The notes below the pieces were generated by a model that made no database searches, was not told where the DNA came from, and saw only the letters and a list, made by a program, of their open reading frames with translations. DNA of 64,000 bases from contig CAUWAG010000018.1 of the NCBI GenBank assembly GCA_963556695.1, forward strand, positions 4,402,001 through 4,466,000. The letters run 5' to 3'. Of this stretch, positions 54,395 through 64,000 are shown piece by piece (the first letter of the stretch is position 1; each line of letters starts with the position of its first letter). The stretch is from Anthostomella pinea. Lineage: Eukaryota > Ascomycota > Sordariomycetes > Xylariales > Xylariaceae. The position numbers were made by a program, and so were the translations under genes.

Positions 54395-56992
54395 CTATTG
54401 TCTCCTCTCCCTATTGCGCCCATGTCCAGCTCCGGCTTCCTGGCCCAGCTTCTCGAGCGCCGCCTCGTACGCAGCTACCTTGTCATTGAAGGCGTCCTCC
54501 TTCTCCTCGGTAACCCTGATGCGCTCCACCCTCCGGCTTCGCTGTATGACATCCTGACTGGCGACTTCGTTCCAGAACCACCTGGCCTCGGGGTTCGTGA
54601 ACAGCGTCCAGGCTTGCCCGGTCTTGCCTGCACGGGCGGTTCGGCCCACCCTGTGGACGTACGATGCTATGCTGGAAGGCATGTCGTAATTGATGACGTG
54701 GTCCAGCGAGGGCAGATCGATACCGCGAGCGACTAGATCGGATGCGACGAGAATCCGCAGCTTGCCGGCTATGAACGATCGCATCGTATCCCGACGAGTT
54801 GCGTATGGTGTGGTGGACGTGAGAGTACCGGTCATCCGCTCGAAGGTCGGCGCAAGCAAGGTGAGAAGACGCGATAGTCTCAGCGCGGTCTCGTTTGACT
54901 TCGTGAATATCAGAACAGTGGGCAGCTTCCGCAGGGGTGCTGGAGAGGCTTTGGTTGATCCAGGCGAGGAGTCTGCACCGGAGTCTGGATCTGAATCAGA
55001 TCCGGATGAAGAAGTCTCGTCGGAATCTTCTTGTTTTGCCTTATCAAGAGTGGCTTCTCCAAGGATGTATTTGCTTCGGAGAAAATCAAGCAGGAACAGT
55101 GGCTTGAGATTAGGATCGCTGACTTTGATAGCTGCCTCTCCAAGGAACGCTGGAAGTGCATGGTCAGCTTGAGTATCAGCAGCTTCGACTTCATAACCTT
55201 CCAACACAACAAGCCTCGGTCTCCGAAGTTTCAATCCTTCTAGCTGATCGAGATCCCTCGTCATGGTTGCACTGAGAACGACCTTTCTGACCCCAGACAG
55301 ATTGGACTGTTTATGATTGCGAGCACCTGGTAAATTCGTGGTCTGAAGGCGGGGAATGACAACGTCAAGCCATTGTTGAAAGCCCTGGCCAAGTAGCTTG
55401 TCGGCTTCATCAACAACGAGCCAACGGACAAAGTCCAGCGAGAAGCCAGGTGTATACTTGATGTGCTCAACGAGCCTGCCAGGCGTGCATATGAGAACAT
55501 CCACCTTGGACCTGTACGAGATGACATGGTCGGGTAAGGTCTGGATCTTGTCTTCCCTCCTGCGAATGGCTGCCCTCTCCTCGTCTTCGGTATTGTATCC
55601 CTCGTCTTCCTCTCCGTCGGAAGCGGACCCGTTCAGCACGTCTAGTCTTTTCGCGCGCTGGGTATACGCGTCGGGGTCGTAACGCTCCTCTCTGTCGACT
55701 AGTGCATTCTGTTCCTGTTCCAGTGACTGACTACCCATGGCAATGGCAATGCGTGGCCTCCTCTTAGCCCCATCGTGCGCAAAGACTCCAACACACTCAT
55801 CAAAGACTTGCTGGACCTGCTTGACCAGCTCGCGGGTTGGGAGAACTACCAACCCACGCAACCTAGTGAGGTGGCGATTGCCGTTGCTCAGATCTCGTAT
55901 CATGGGCAGTGCATAGCCTAGGGTCTTTCCTGAACCCGTTGCAGCCGAGACAAGTACGTCGCCTTGCATCGACTTGCAGTGATGTGGTAGGAGAAGCGGT
56001 ATGACGCCTGTTTGTATCGCAAATGCTTGCTTGTATCCCTTGGCGGACAACCTCTGGGCGGTTTCAGGGGCGATGCCTAGTTCTGGCGAGAGACCGAACT
56101 CTGTGAAAGGGGCAGTAGACTGCGCCGAAACCCGAATTGGCTCGGCCAGCCAGGACGGCAGCGTCTCGTACGTTGGCTTGCTTGTATCCGGAGCGACTGG
56201 CTCTGGCTGGGGAAGGGGTTCCAGCCCATGGACCTCGATCTCCTCGGACTTTGCGTCCACGTCCATCGCGTCGCCTGTAAGGGGAGGCGCATCTTGCATC
56301 GCAGCGTTGTCAGCTTCTTCCTCTTCCGCCACAACTTGAGGTTTGGGAGCTCGTATTGATTTCGCTTTTCTCTCCAATACCGACTTATGGCGCATTGGTG
56401 TGTCATCTTCGGGCTCAGTCGCTGCTTCAACATTTCGCTTCTTCTTCTTTTCCTTCTTCCTTTCCTTCTTCTCCTTGATCTTTTTCTCCTCCTTCTTTCC
56501 CACCAATGAAGATGTTCCTTCTTTCGAATTCTCAACGTCAACTTGCTGGTTCGAAGTCTCTTCTAGTGCAGTGGCGTCACCATTGGGACTCTGTTGGTCG
56601 GCTCCTGCTTCAGCAGACTCTCCAATAGGCCCGCTGACGCCATTAATTTTGGTGTCTGGAGTTGTTGACCTCTGCTTTCCCTCCGTCTTTGACTTTTTTG
56701 ACTTCTTAGACTTCTTCTTGGACTTTTCGGGGGAATCGTCTTCTGTGATTTTGGCCTTCTTGGCCGGTGGCCCATCGTAGAAATCATTGCCATCCTTCGC
56801 ATCATCGAAACGAACATGTTGGGAAGACTGGGATTGGGTCGGTGGCGCATTGTTCGATTTCGATGGTGGGATGTAGCGGGCGTAGGCCGTAGGTTGGGGC
56901 TTGGTTGAGGGTTTGGGGGCTATCTCGGCGATTGAGTGCGACTGGGCCTTGGCCGGAGCGCCCTTTGGCGGTGGTATATATCGCGAATACAT
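54395..56992 (-). CDS. DBP6: DEAD-box RNA helicase Dbp6 (DDX51 type)
   Basis: Single exon, 865 aa, ATG at 56992. The N-terminal ~300 residues are charged and disordered with Lys-rich runs (KSKKKSKKSKKSK, KKEEKKIKEKKERKKEKKK) typical of nucleolar helicases. The helicase core has Q-motif-like GYKQAFAIQ, motif I AATGSGKT near residue 350, Ia PTRELV, II VVDEADKLL near 527, III LSATMTR, V region VASDLVARGIDLPSL and VI HRVGRTARAG near 781. An acidic Ser/Asp insert lies between motifs III and IV, as in the Dbp6/DDX51 group. Dbp6 acts in early 60S assembly with Npa1/Rsa3. That role is family knowledge. No introns are needed. Confidence 0.93.
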   Translation of the reverse strand: MYSRYIPPPKGAPAKAQSHSIAEIAPKPSTKPQPTAYARYIPPSKSNNAPPTQSQSSQHVRFDDAKDGNDFYDGPPAKKAKITEDDSPEKSKKKSKKSKKSKTEGKQRSTTPDTKINGVSGPIGESAEAGADQQSPNGDATALEETSNQQVDVENSKEGTSSLVGKKEEKKIKEKKERKKEKKKKRNVEAATEPEDDTPMRHKSVLERKAKSIRAPKPQVVAEEEEADNAAMQDAPPLTGDAMDVDAKSEEIEVHGLEPLPQPEPVAPDTSKPTYETLPSWLAEPIRVSAQSTAPFTEFGLSPELGIAPETAQRLSAKGYKQAFAIQTGVIPLLLPHHCKSMQGDVLVSAATGSGKTLGYALPMIRDLSNGNRHLTRLRGLVVLPTRELVKQVQQVFDECVGVFAHDGAKRRPRIAIAMGSQSLEQEQNALVDREERYDPDAYTQRAKRLDVLNGSASDGEEDEGYNTEDEERAAIRRREDKIQTLPDHVISYRSKVDVLICTPGRLVEHIKYTPGFSLDFVRWLVVDEADKLLGQGFQQWLDVVIPRLQTTNLPGARNHKQSNLSGVRKVVLSATMTRDLDQLEGLKLRRPRLVVLEGYEVEAADTQADHALPAFLGEAAIKVSDPNLKPLFLLDFLRSKYILGEATLDKAKQEDSDETSSSGSDSDPDSGADSSPGSTKASPAPLRKLPTVLIFTKSNETALRLSRLLTLLAPTFERMTGTLTSTTPYATRRDTMRSFIAGKLRILVASDLVARGIDLPSLDHVINYDMPSSIASYVHRVGRTARAGKTGQAWTLFTNPEARWFWNEVASQDVIQRSRRVERIRVTEEKEDAFNDKVAAYEAALEKLGQEAGAGHGRNRERRQ

Positions 56993-57581
56993 GTCGTATG
57001 GTGGTCGTGGGAGGTTACACTACAGAGGTACTGTAGAGAGAACCCCACGATGGCGGAACTCTAGAGTCTGGAGCTTGCAGAAATTCTGCCATCGCATAAA
57101 ATATGACCGCCTTTCTTATCGCTTGTTATCGGCTCCGGCGCGCTTACCTTATCGTTATCAGCGCGCATCGTGCCGTCCCTGCAGGTGCGTCCCGAGCAGC
57201 TGCCGAGGTTGCAGCAACGCCAATTGGGCAGCCGCAAAGCCCACGCAGCCATCCATGGACGGTTACCAGAACTCTCTCGAGGTCGTCTATCTGATGCCGA
57301 CACAGCCAGCCAGCTTCATGTTACGATATCGACACTATATACCTTCTGAATCCGCATTATTGAGGTCTCGACGATCAACTGAGACGAGCGAGCATGTGAT
57401 GGTTGCTTGTCTTTAATCGAACTTACTTTATGTATCGTATCGTCCAACAACTCTAAACTCTAATCCGCCCACAACGATAACAACCACACATAATCCCCTT
57501 GTCGCGGTCGAATCCCATACCTGTACGCTTCTCGAATATGACTCGGAACCCGCACGACTGTCGCCGTCACCAACCGCCAAG
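56993..57581. promoter_or_regulatory. Bidirectional promoter region, DBP6 / GPI3
   Basis: 589 bp separating two divergent starts. No supported coding sequence. Specific motifs are not assigned. Confidence 0.55.
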
Positions 57582-59137
57582 ATGGACTCGAAACCTGCAC
57601 AACAGTTGCCATCACCACCCGCCAAGATGCCGCGACGAACCTACAACATCGCTATGGTCAGCGATTTCTTCTTCCCCCAACCGGGAGGAGTCGAAAGCCA
57701 TATCTACCAGCTTGCTACCAAACTAGTCGACCGCGGCCACAAGGTCATCATCATCACCCACGCTTACGAGGATCGCAAGGGTATCCGCTGGCTGACCAAC
57801 GGCATCAAGGTCTTCCACGTCCCTTTCGCCGTCATCTACAGATCTGCTACCTTCCCGACCGTCTTCTCCTTCTTTCCCCTCTTCCGCAATATCATCCTCC
57901 GGGAGCGCATCGAGATCGTCCACGGACATGCGAGCTTGAGCAGTCTGTGCCAAGAGGCTATACTACATGCCAGGACCATGGGCTTGCGAACCGTCTTTAC
58001 AGACCATTCGCTCGTGGGCTTCGCTGATGCTGCAAGTATTTTGACTAATAAGCTACTCAAGTTCACCCTCAGCGACGTGGATCATGTCATTTGCGTCAGT
58101 CATACATGGTACAGTGGCCCCTTTCCCCCTTTCTCTGCACGTGGTAGCCAAGTGCTGCGCTGATGACGTACAACTGCAGCAAGGAGAACACCGTCCTGCG
58201 AGCCGCTCTTGATCCCCTGATGGTCTCCGTCATCCCCAACGCCCTCGTCTCGGCCAACTTCAAACCGCTCCCCCGACCCGAGCCAGGGAGCCTGCCGTTC
58301 ACTCAACATCCTCTGCCCGCGCACCCACTCGGTCCTAGTGATACCCTTACCATTGTGGTGGTCAGCCGTCTATTCTACAACAAAGGGACGGATCTCCTTA
58401 CTGCAGCGATCCCCCGAATTCTAGAGAATCACCCAAACACACGCTTCGTCATTGCCGGATCCGGCCCTAAGGCGATCGATCTGGAACAGATGATCGAGCA
58501 GAACGTCCTGCAGGACAAGGTGGAGATGCTGGGTTCTATCCGACACGAAAAGGTGCGGGATGTCATGGTAAGGGGTCATATCTACCTTCATCCCAGCTTG
58601 ACCGAGGCTTTTGGCACCGTCATCGTCGAAGCCGCGAGCTGCGGCTTATACGTCGTCTGCACCGCAGTGGGCGGCATTCCCGAGGTGCTGCCCTCTCACA
58701 TGACCGTATTCGCCAAGCCCGAGGAGAATGACCTGGTGGCTGCCACCGGCCGTGCAATTGGTGCTCTCCGTGCGAATAAGGTCCGCACCGAGAAGTTCCA
58801 CGAGCAGGTCAAGACCATGTACTCGTGGACGAATGTTGCCAAGCGAACCGAAAGAGTGTACCGCGGTATCTTTGGCGACATCAGCGATGACGAGTTCTAT
58901 GGCTACGATGTCGGGAACGAAGCTCACTGGAGCGCCACCAGAGGACGCAACTTTGCCCTCATCGATAGGTTGAAGCGCTACTACGGATGTGGAGTATGGG
59001 CAGGAAAGCTGTTCTGCCTGTGCGTCGTGATCGACTACCTGATCTTCGTGCTCTGCGAATGGATATGGCCAAGGAAACAGATCGACTTTGCTCGGGACTG
59101 GCCGCGCAAGCCACCTGCGAGCGATGATGATGAATAG
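57582..59137 (+). CDS. GPI3: GPI-anchor GlcNAc transferase catalytic subunit (PIG-A/Spt14)
   Basis: Two exons, 57582..58108 and 58180..59137 (494 aa). The intron is 71 bp in phase 2, giving [13 protein letters not shown]. The N-terminus has [20 protein letters not shown], the donor/acceptor loop conserved in [16 protein letters not shown] and [10 protein letters not shown] follow, then the GT4 E-x7-E motif [10 protein letters not shown] near residue 317. Near the C-terminus a hydrophobic helix ([19 protein letters not shown]) anchors the enzyme to the ER. It transfers GlcNAc from UDP-GlcNAc to phosphatidylinositol, the first step of GPI synthesis. A second in-frame ATG ([10 protein letters not shown]) lies 15 codons downstream and could also be used. 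Length fits the family. Confidence 0.96.
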
Positions 59138-61810
59138 AAATCATTGTGGGAAATAAAGACACGACTTGACTTGGCTACAGGGAATATGCTGGGCGTCTTG
59201 GTGGGAGGTTTCTGGGGTGGAGTTGGGCCATGTGGGAAAAGTATACTGTTGGCGCTGTGCACCAGATGGGCAGCAACTTCGACAGTTGCATGGAGGTTGT
59301 ACATTGCATCGCGATGGAAAGCACAACACAGTGTACACGAGCAGTAACTCTGCCACCGAAGCATCTCATAATGTGTAGGGCTTCAAGCTGAGCTACCGGT
59401 GTTTGGACTGCATCACGCCGTTGATTCTCATCATCGAATGGGGCTATGGTCCTTGAGCCTTCAGCTCCATGTATAAATATTGTGTGACATACTCTGCCAG
59501 AAGCGTCGGTCCTATTCACCCCGTGAAAGACATTGTCTTACTCTCCAGTCCGAACAATGTTGAGGCTGTTCGTCAGATCTGGAGATGATTTTTTTCGTCT
59601 CGCCATTCTTCTGGGAACGAGCGAAACAAGTCGGACAGGAATGTGTGCGCTTTGGATCTTCCAAAAGGTGCTCGGCTCTGGCGTTCGATATTGAAGCTAC
59701 TTCGTCTGTAGCCCCTCCTGGTCTTTATACTCCGGTAAGTACACATACAAAGGTTTCGAGGGGAGACCGGCCTGCTAGTAATTGTGATTACAAAACAGCG
59801 AAGGCAGAAGGGCCATTGCTGATATGAGTACAGATGTAGCCTTTCCTCTATTAGCCTTAGTCATTGTTATCCAAGTTAGCTCGCACTTGTGAAGTCCCCA
59901 GCCGTCTTACATGCTGGTATATGCAGTGAGGTAAAGCTTGTGGAGACGATGAGACGCGAGGGAGAGGTGGACCGGAGCTAGCAACATGGCAGGGTCAAAT
60001 GGAGTGAAAGCATGCGTTGGATGAGATCGCCTGATGAACACAGGTGTCTGAGCCGATGACAAGGCCATGCCGTACGTCGCCGGGTTATGATTCCAGCCAC
60101 AGCCATCGAATCGACCTGTCATGACAATTATCTGTCGCTGATACTACATAGTCAGCGCTCAAAATGGTCTTCGTACCCTATCCCTGACCCGACTGCAATT
60201 TTCCTCCGCGATTTCCTCAGATGAAGCCGTATAAAAGCTACCTGCTGTGTCGAACACGCTCTCTTCTCTGTCCAGGCCCTGAGAGAAGCCCTCGGCGCTA
60301 ATATCACCAGATTCTGGGTCTGAGTATAGCTGCTGTAGGACTTAATGAAGCTAGGGGCGCAAGGCATGGAGGGACAACGCGGTTTCGAGTTCACCAGACC
60401 GTAGCAGGCGGCGCAGTTCAGGACAGGCATCGGTGAAAGGGGGGCTACCCTGCCAGGAGCGCCGTTCAGCTTGAATGGATGAAGGCAATGATGACAGGAG
60501 AGGAAAGATGACATTCTGAATTTCAGGAGAAGTGGTAGATTCGTACGATCGGGGGCGGACGGGTATCGTGCGGGTGGCCTAACTTGGCCTGCTCTCTCTC
60601 GCACTGACTATGCGGCGTATTACGATTCCTCAAGTAACTCGCCCTCTGCCGGCAGATCCATCGCACTATGCAAAGGCTACCACCAGACTTTTTCGGCTCC
60701 ATGGCCATAATGCCCCGCCGACTGAGTCTCCTGTGCCAGGCCAAATGAACGAAACCGCCGTCAAAGGAGGCTTCGGTGCTCCCCCGAACCCCCTCGACCT
60801 ATCCTCGAAGAACTAAACAACCCCTTCAACAGCCGTACAAAACCAAACTACACCTAACGATCAGCCGACAGGTTACAGGTAGAGCAAAGAGTCCCATCAG
60901 GCCTAACTTTACCCTAACTGCTCCTCCCAGTCGCTATTGCCGGTAAACCTGCTCTCACCTAGCAGCTGGCGTCATCCTAGAACGAGTCGGCGATTCTGCA
61001 CGTGTCGTACTTGGTTTGGTATTCATCCCGCACAGCACAGCACTCCGCCGTGGACGGCAAGCACGTTGGTCATGACGAAGTTGCGCGGCTCGCAGATGGC
61101 CGGCAGATGCCGCAGCTGCGCGCAACCTTGCCGTAGGTCTGAGTGTGGAAGAGTTTAGTCGACGCGTGCAAAGACGCGGTTGAAAGATTGTTCACCTATA
61201 TGGTGTTGGTTTGAATCTAAATAGTGCTAACGTGGCTTCACCTTTTGGCTCATCTACAGCCCAACTGCGACAAAGGATGTCGGAGACCATATTTCCTGGG
61301 ACGGAGTTCCCGTATGGAGGAGGATTTATTAATACATCAGTAGACGAGCGAAAGAGACAGAAGATCGCCATCAAAAGGACCTTGATGAAATGACATGCCT
61401 CGCTAGCTTTGCGTCCACTTAGAAAACCCCTGGCTAACAAGAGAAGTCGATCAGACAGAGCAGCCTTGAGGTGGATGATCGTACTGGTTACGACGTATTG
61501 TATCTGCCGTTAAGTTGGACTGGGCGGGCTGGCGTTCGAGGGATGGCGTATAGAAGGAGTTAGGAATAAGGGATGAAGAACAGGGGTAAAGGGGTAAAGA
61601 TTAACGGGGGGCCGCGGTGGTGATCCAATCTGTTCATATTGGTTTGATTTATCATGAGTTAAGCTCTTTGACCGCAACGGAAGAGCCAAACCTAAATGCC
61701 CTGAAAAATGCCGAAAGCAGAAACCCCGTGCCTCCGCTGGAATACATGCTCTCTCTCAAGATGTGTGGTGTTTTTCCTTTTCCAAAGGTCCCGCTCTCTT
61801 GGCCACAATC
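59138..61810. other. 2.7-kb gene-poor region
   Basis: Between the GPI3 stop and the end of the HET pseudogene. Composition is normal. I see no family text. A short plus-strand frame at 60610..60816, ending GGFGAPPNPLDLSSKN, and a minus-strand frame at 60152..60604 are open but unsupported. No tRNA recognised. Confidence 0.5.
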
Positions 61811-63598
61811 TCACCAGATCTCGAATACCTGGTAGTTCCTAGAATCTCCGAGATCAACCGCCTCGACATCCATGATGCCATGCACGTATGCTTAGCCTAC
61901 GAGCAGCCTGTGTTCACCCTCTTTACGGAGAACGACTGGCATTTGAGAACCGGAGACGATGCAGACTACATCACCAGGCTCGGTGGTAGATGGCACAAGA
62001 CCAATTTAGCCTTTGGACGTTATCACTAGCCTGCGACACCATGTCATTGCATTCACAAGCGCGTCTTGGAGTATGAAGGCGTTCACCGACCCGTCGAGGA
62101 AACCGGGTATCTTACCGCCTCTCACTGCCGACCAAGGCCCTCTTACTCCCGCGAAGTCGGCTCTCAGGGTGGTTTCAAAGGCCTCAAACCTCGTACAGCC
62201 GCTCGGGTAGGTGGGCTCTTCCAGCTTGGCCGTTGTTCTCCAATTCTGCCAAGGATCTCCAAGATTGACGCCGAGTTCTGGATATGTCCGGGTCTTCGAG
62301 AGCTCCAGCACCATGTCGAACTGGAAACCACGCGCAGAGAGCCTCCGCTTGTCACCAGAGAATGTACACTTGGAGCTACATCCACCGCTGGCGTTGAAAA
62401 GTCTCCTTGGGCCCCATGCCTTGGTATCTGCATGTCGGATCCTTTCCGATTGATAGAAGGGTTGTGGAAGTCTTGCGTGCTGTACCGTCCAATCTGGCAC
62501 CCACGATGGGACGTCGTGATCTCGATCAAGACCGGCGGAGCCGAGACAGTCCAGGGACTGAGTCATTTCAATGAACGCTGCCGCGGTTCGGAGGTAGATC
62601 TCCTCCACGGCGAGCTCGTAGTCCGGCTGGAACCTCACATCGTCCCTATCACTGCTGAGCCCGAGGACGGCGTAGATCTTGTCCCTTGTATCTGTTGCCA
62701 TGTATGTTCTGGTACGCACGAGCATGGGATAAAGCGCTTCCACAAATGCTCCTGCGCGACGTCCGTCGTCGATATAGCTCAGTGTATCGAGGTACTGGTT
62801 CGCCACGCCACGTAGCTGTACAAGCTCCGGTATCGCGTTGGCCAAGGAGGCCTCGACCAAGCGTCTGTTAGCCTCGAGGCACTTGGGCCATGCGATGGTG
62901 TGGCCTCCACAGCAGAGTAGTGGTATTGCGCCAGCAGTCTCCAAGGGCTTGGGTGTACTAGCTTCTTGGATTATCCATGCGCGCTCCCAGTAAGGATCTC
63001 GGAGTACGCTGGCGACATCCAACGTAAGTGTTGAGCAGAGTGTCTCTATTGATGAATTCTGTGTACTCAGTTCGCAAGAGCGTCCAGGTATTGTACCCTC
63101 TGTCAACTTCACGTCCTCGTCTTCCAGAGCGTGGATGTCTTCTAAGAGCTCAAATGCATCCCCAGTGCCGGAGTCACCCTTTCCAAGCCATATGATTATG
63201 CTGAGGGACCTTTCATAGATCTCTCGCATCATCTGGACCTGCTGGCTCCGTTATACTGGGTCGTCCTGGTTGATGCACACGGCATCAATCCACAGCCAGC
63301 CCGATGACCATACATCTTGCTGCGCGGTACTATTGCGGCGTCGCAGAGCCTCTTCCAGGAAGTCGAAAAGGCTTTGCGTAATGAAGAGACTGTGGTTGTC
63401 TACGACAATTCCTTGTGTACGCATCGACGAGCCCCATCTGTACGACAGAGCAATGTAGGCTTCAGCTCGGCTCAAATCCACGCTGCGTAGCTGACATCTG
63501 ATGATCTGATCATCGCTCGCGCCGAGGACTCTGAATTGGCGTATCTGGCTGGACGAGAGAGTGTCATATTTGTAGGTTGATGCGGTATCGACGGACAT
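61811..63598 (-). pseudogene. HET-domain gene with three premature stop codons
   Basis: One uninterrupted minus-strand frame of 596 codons from the ATG at 63598 (MSVDTASTYKYDTLSS) to TGA at 61813..61811, except for TAA at codons 116 (63253..63251), 531 (62008..62006) and 569 (61894..61892). HET motifs are intact around the stops: AYIALSYRWG, WLWIDAVCINQDD, then QVQMMREIYERSLSIIIWLG, RDPYWERAWIIQEA and TDTRDKIYAVLGL. After the second stop the frame still reads the family C-terminus (IGLVPSTTEPGDVVC, AYVHGIMD, YQVFEIW). This shows the gene was once full length and the stops are point changes rather than introns. It would make only a 115-residue product. Assembly error, or an allele silenced in this strain, are the alternatives. 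Confidence 0.88.
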
Positions 63599-63953
63599 GC
63601 CGAGACTACTGCCAGTGCCTGCTATACCTACATGTAGTGTTTCGAGACTGCGAGTGAGGCGATGTGAGGTAGTAGGAGAGATGGAAGCTGCTTGGAATGT
63701 GCGCCAATGTGCCTTCGGCCTCACCCCGGCCCGCGGTCTCGCCTACGTGGCCATGCAAATACATCACCAACATGCATTAATCTGCAGGATACAAAGCTGA
63801 GATGCAGCCGGGCGGACTCAACCAAACACGCAGCTTTCAGCCCTCAGAAAGCATCTCCGTCCATCTCGTCCACCCGCCCCCAGCATCTCCCCCGACCCAA
63901 ACGCCAGCACAATCCGTAGCTTCTCACTCTGACTCATCGTCGCCCACCAAGCT
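63599..63953. other. Intergenic region upstream of the HET pseudogene
   Basis: 355 bp. The part at 63800-63950 is CCA/CTC-rich and may be the leader of a plus-strand gene starting at 63954. Confidence 0.45.
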
Positions 63954-64000
63954 ATGGCTGAGAACATTAAGAGTCAAGTCGAGGTCCTCGGTCAGCAAAG
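63954..64000 (+). CDS. Possible start of a gene cut by the window edge
   Basis: ATG at 63954 in AAGCTATGG context opens MAENIKSQVEVLGQQ and continues to the window end. It is too short to recognise. The leader-like sequence before it is the only other support. Confidence 0.35.
   Translation, partial: MAENIKSQVEVLGQQ

Noticed and set aside
60152..60604. 150-codon minus-strand frame
   Set aside because: No family text, no plausible start context and no exon neighbours. Likely chance.
61763..62029. 88-codon plus-strand frame that looks codon-like
   Set aside because: It is explained as the complement of the C-terminus of the minus-strand HET pseudogene, which reads family text there.
63236..63253. 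18-bp GT...AG stretch that would remove the first HET stop
   Set aside because: It is far below the minimum spliceable intron length, and the skipped codons (RSQQ) are themselves family-like, so a nonsense change fits better.
1..64000. CRISPR arrays, prokaryotic operons, rRNA or tRNA genes
   Set aside because: None seen. The sequence is clearly nuclear fungal DNA. A tRNA scan by eye found no cloverleaf, though a program could still find one in the intergenic regions.

Overview
The window is from the nuclear genome of a filamentous ascomycete (Pezizomycotina, most likely a Sordariomycete). The reasons are intron-rich genes with short introns (about 49-75 bp, GTNNGT donors), close compact gene spacing, HET-domain (heterokaryon incompatibility) genes, mitochondrial and ribosome-biogenesis proteins of clear fungal type, and an AT-rich transposon graveyard whose stop codons and substitutions look like repeat-induced point mutation (RIP). 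I rebuilt all gene models by hand from splice sites and reading-frame phase. No transcript or database was consulted.

Layout. 0-41 kb is mostly conserved housekeeping. It holds RIX7 (partial, minus), VPS20 (plus), a DUF2293 protein (minus), the ATP synthase OSCP subunit ATP5 (plus), a large glycoside-hydrolase-63-like protein (minus), a Ras-like-GTPase/RasGEF fusion (minus), a DUF726 membrane protein (plus), a GatF/Gta3-like mitochondrial amidotransferase subunit (minus), a divergent alpha-SNAP/Sec17-like protein (plus), RRP12 (plus), VTI1 (minus), an FAD-dependent amine-oxidase-like protein (plus) and COX11 (plus). 41.7-46.6 kb is a transposon island: two ~170-bp direct repeats bound AT-rich RIP-like sequence, a nearly complete pogo-type DDE transposon with three nonsense codons, an inverted truncated second copy of it, and a short LTR-like stretch. 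47-53 kb holds a divergent Sec18/NSF-like AAA ATPase followed on the same strand by an intact HET-domain gene. 54-59 kb returns to housekeeping: the divergent pair DBP6 and GPI3/SPT14. The right end carries a HET-domain pseudogene with three premature stops, and the first codons of another possible gene.

How genes may work together. Most conserved genes are unrelated neighbours: ribosome biogenesis (RIX7, RRP12, DBP6), mitochondria (ATP5, COX11, Gta3) and membrane traffic (VPS20, VTI1, GPI anchoring). The notable exception is that a divergent Sec17-like and a divergent Sec18-like gene lie 18 kb apart, with the Sec18-like gene beside a HET-domain gene and a RIP-marked transposon island. This looks like a possible paralogous SNARE-disassembly pair with an allorecognition or resistance-type role. 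That role is inference. The sequence itself shows only the divergent protein ends and the gene adjacency.

Other points of note are a probable 3-nt microexon and a GC-AG intron in the GH63-like gene, a DUF726 nucleophile elbow without serine, and several SUMO-interacting-motif-like stretches in the DUF2293 protein.
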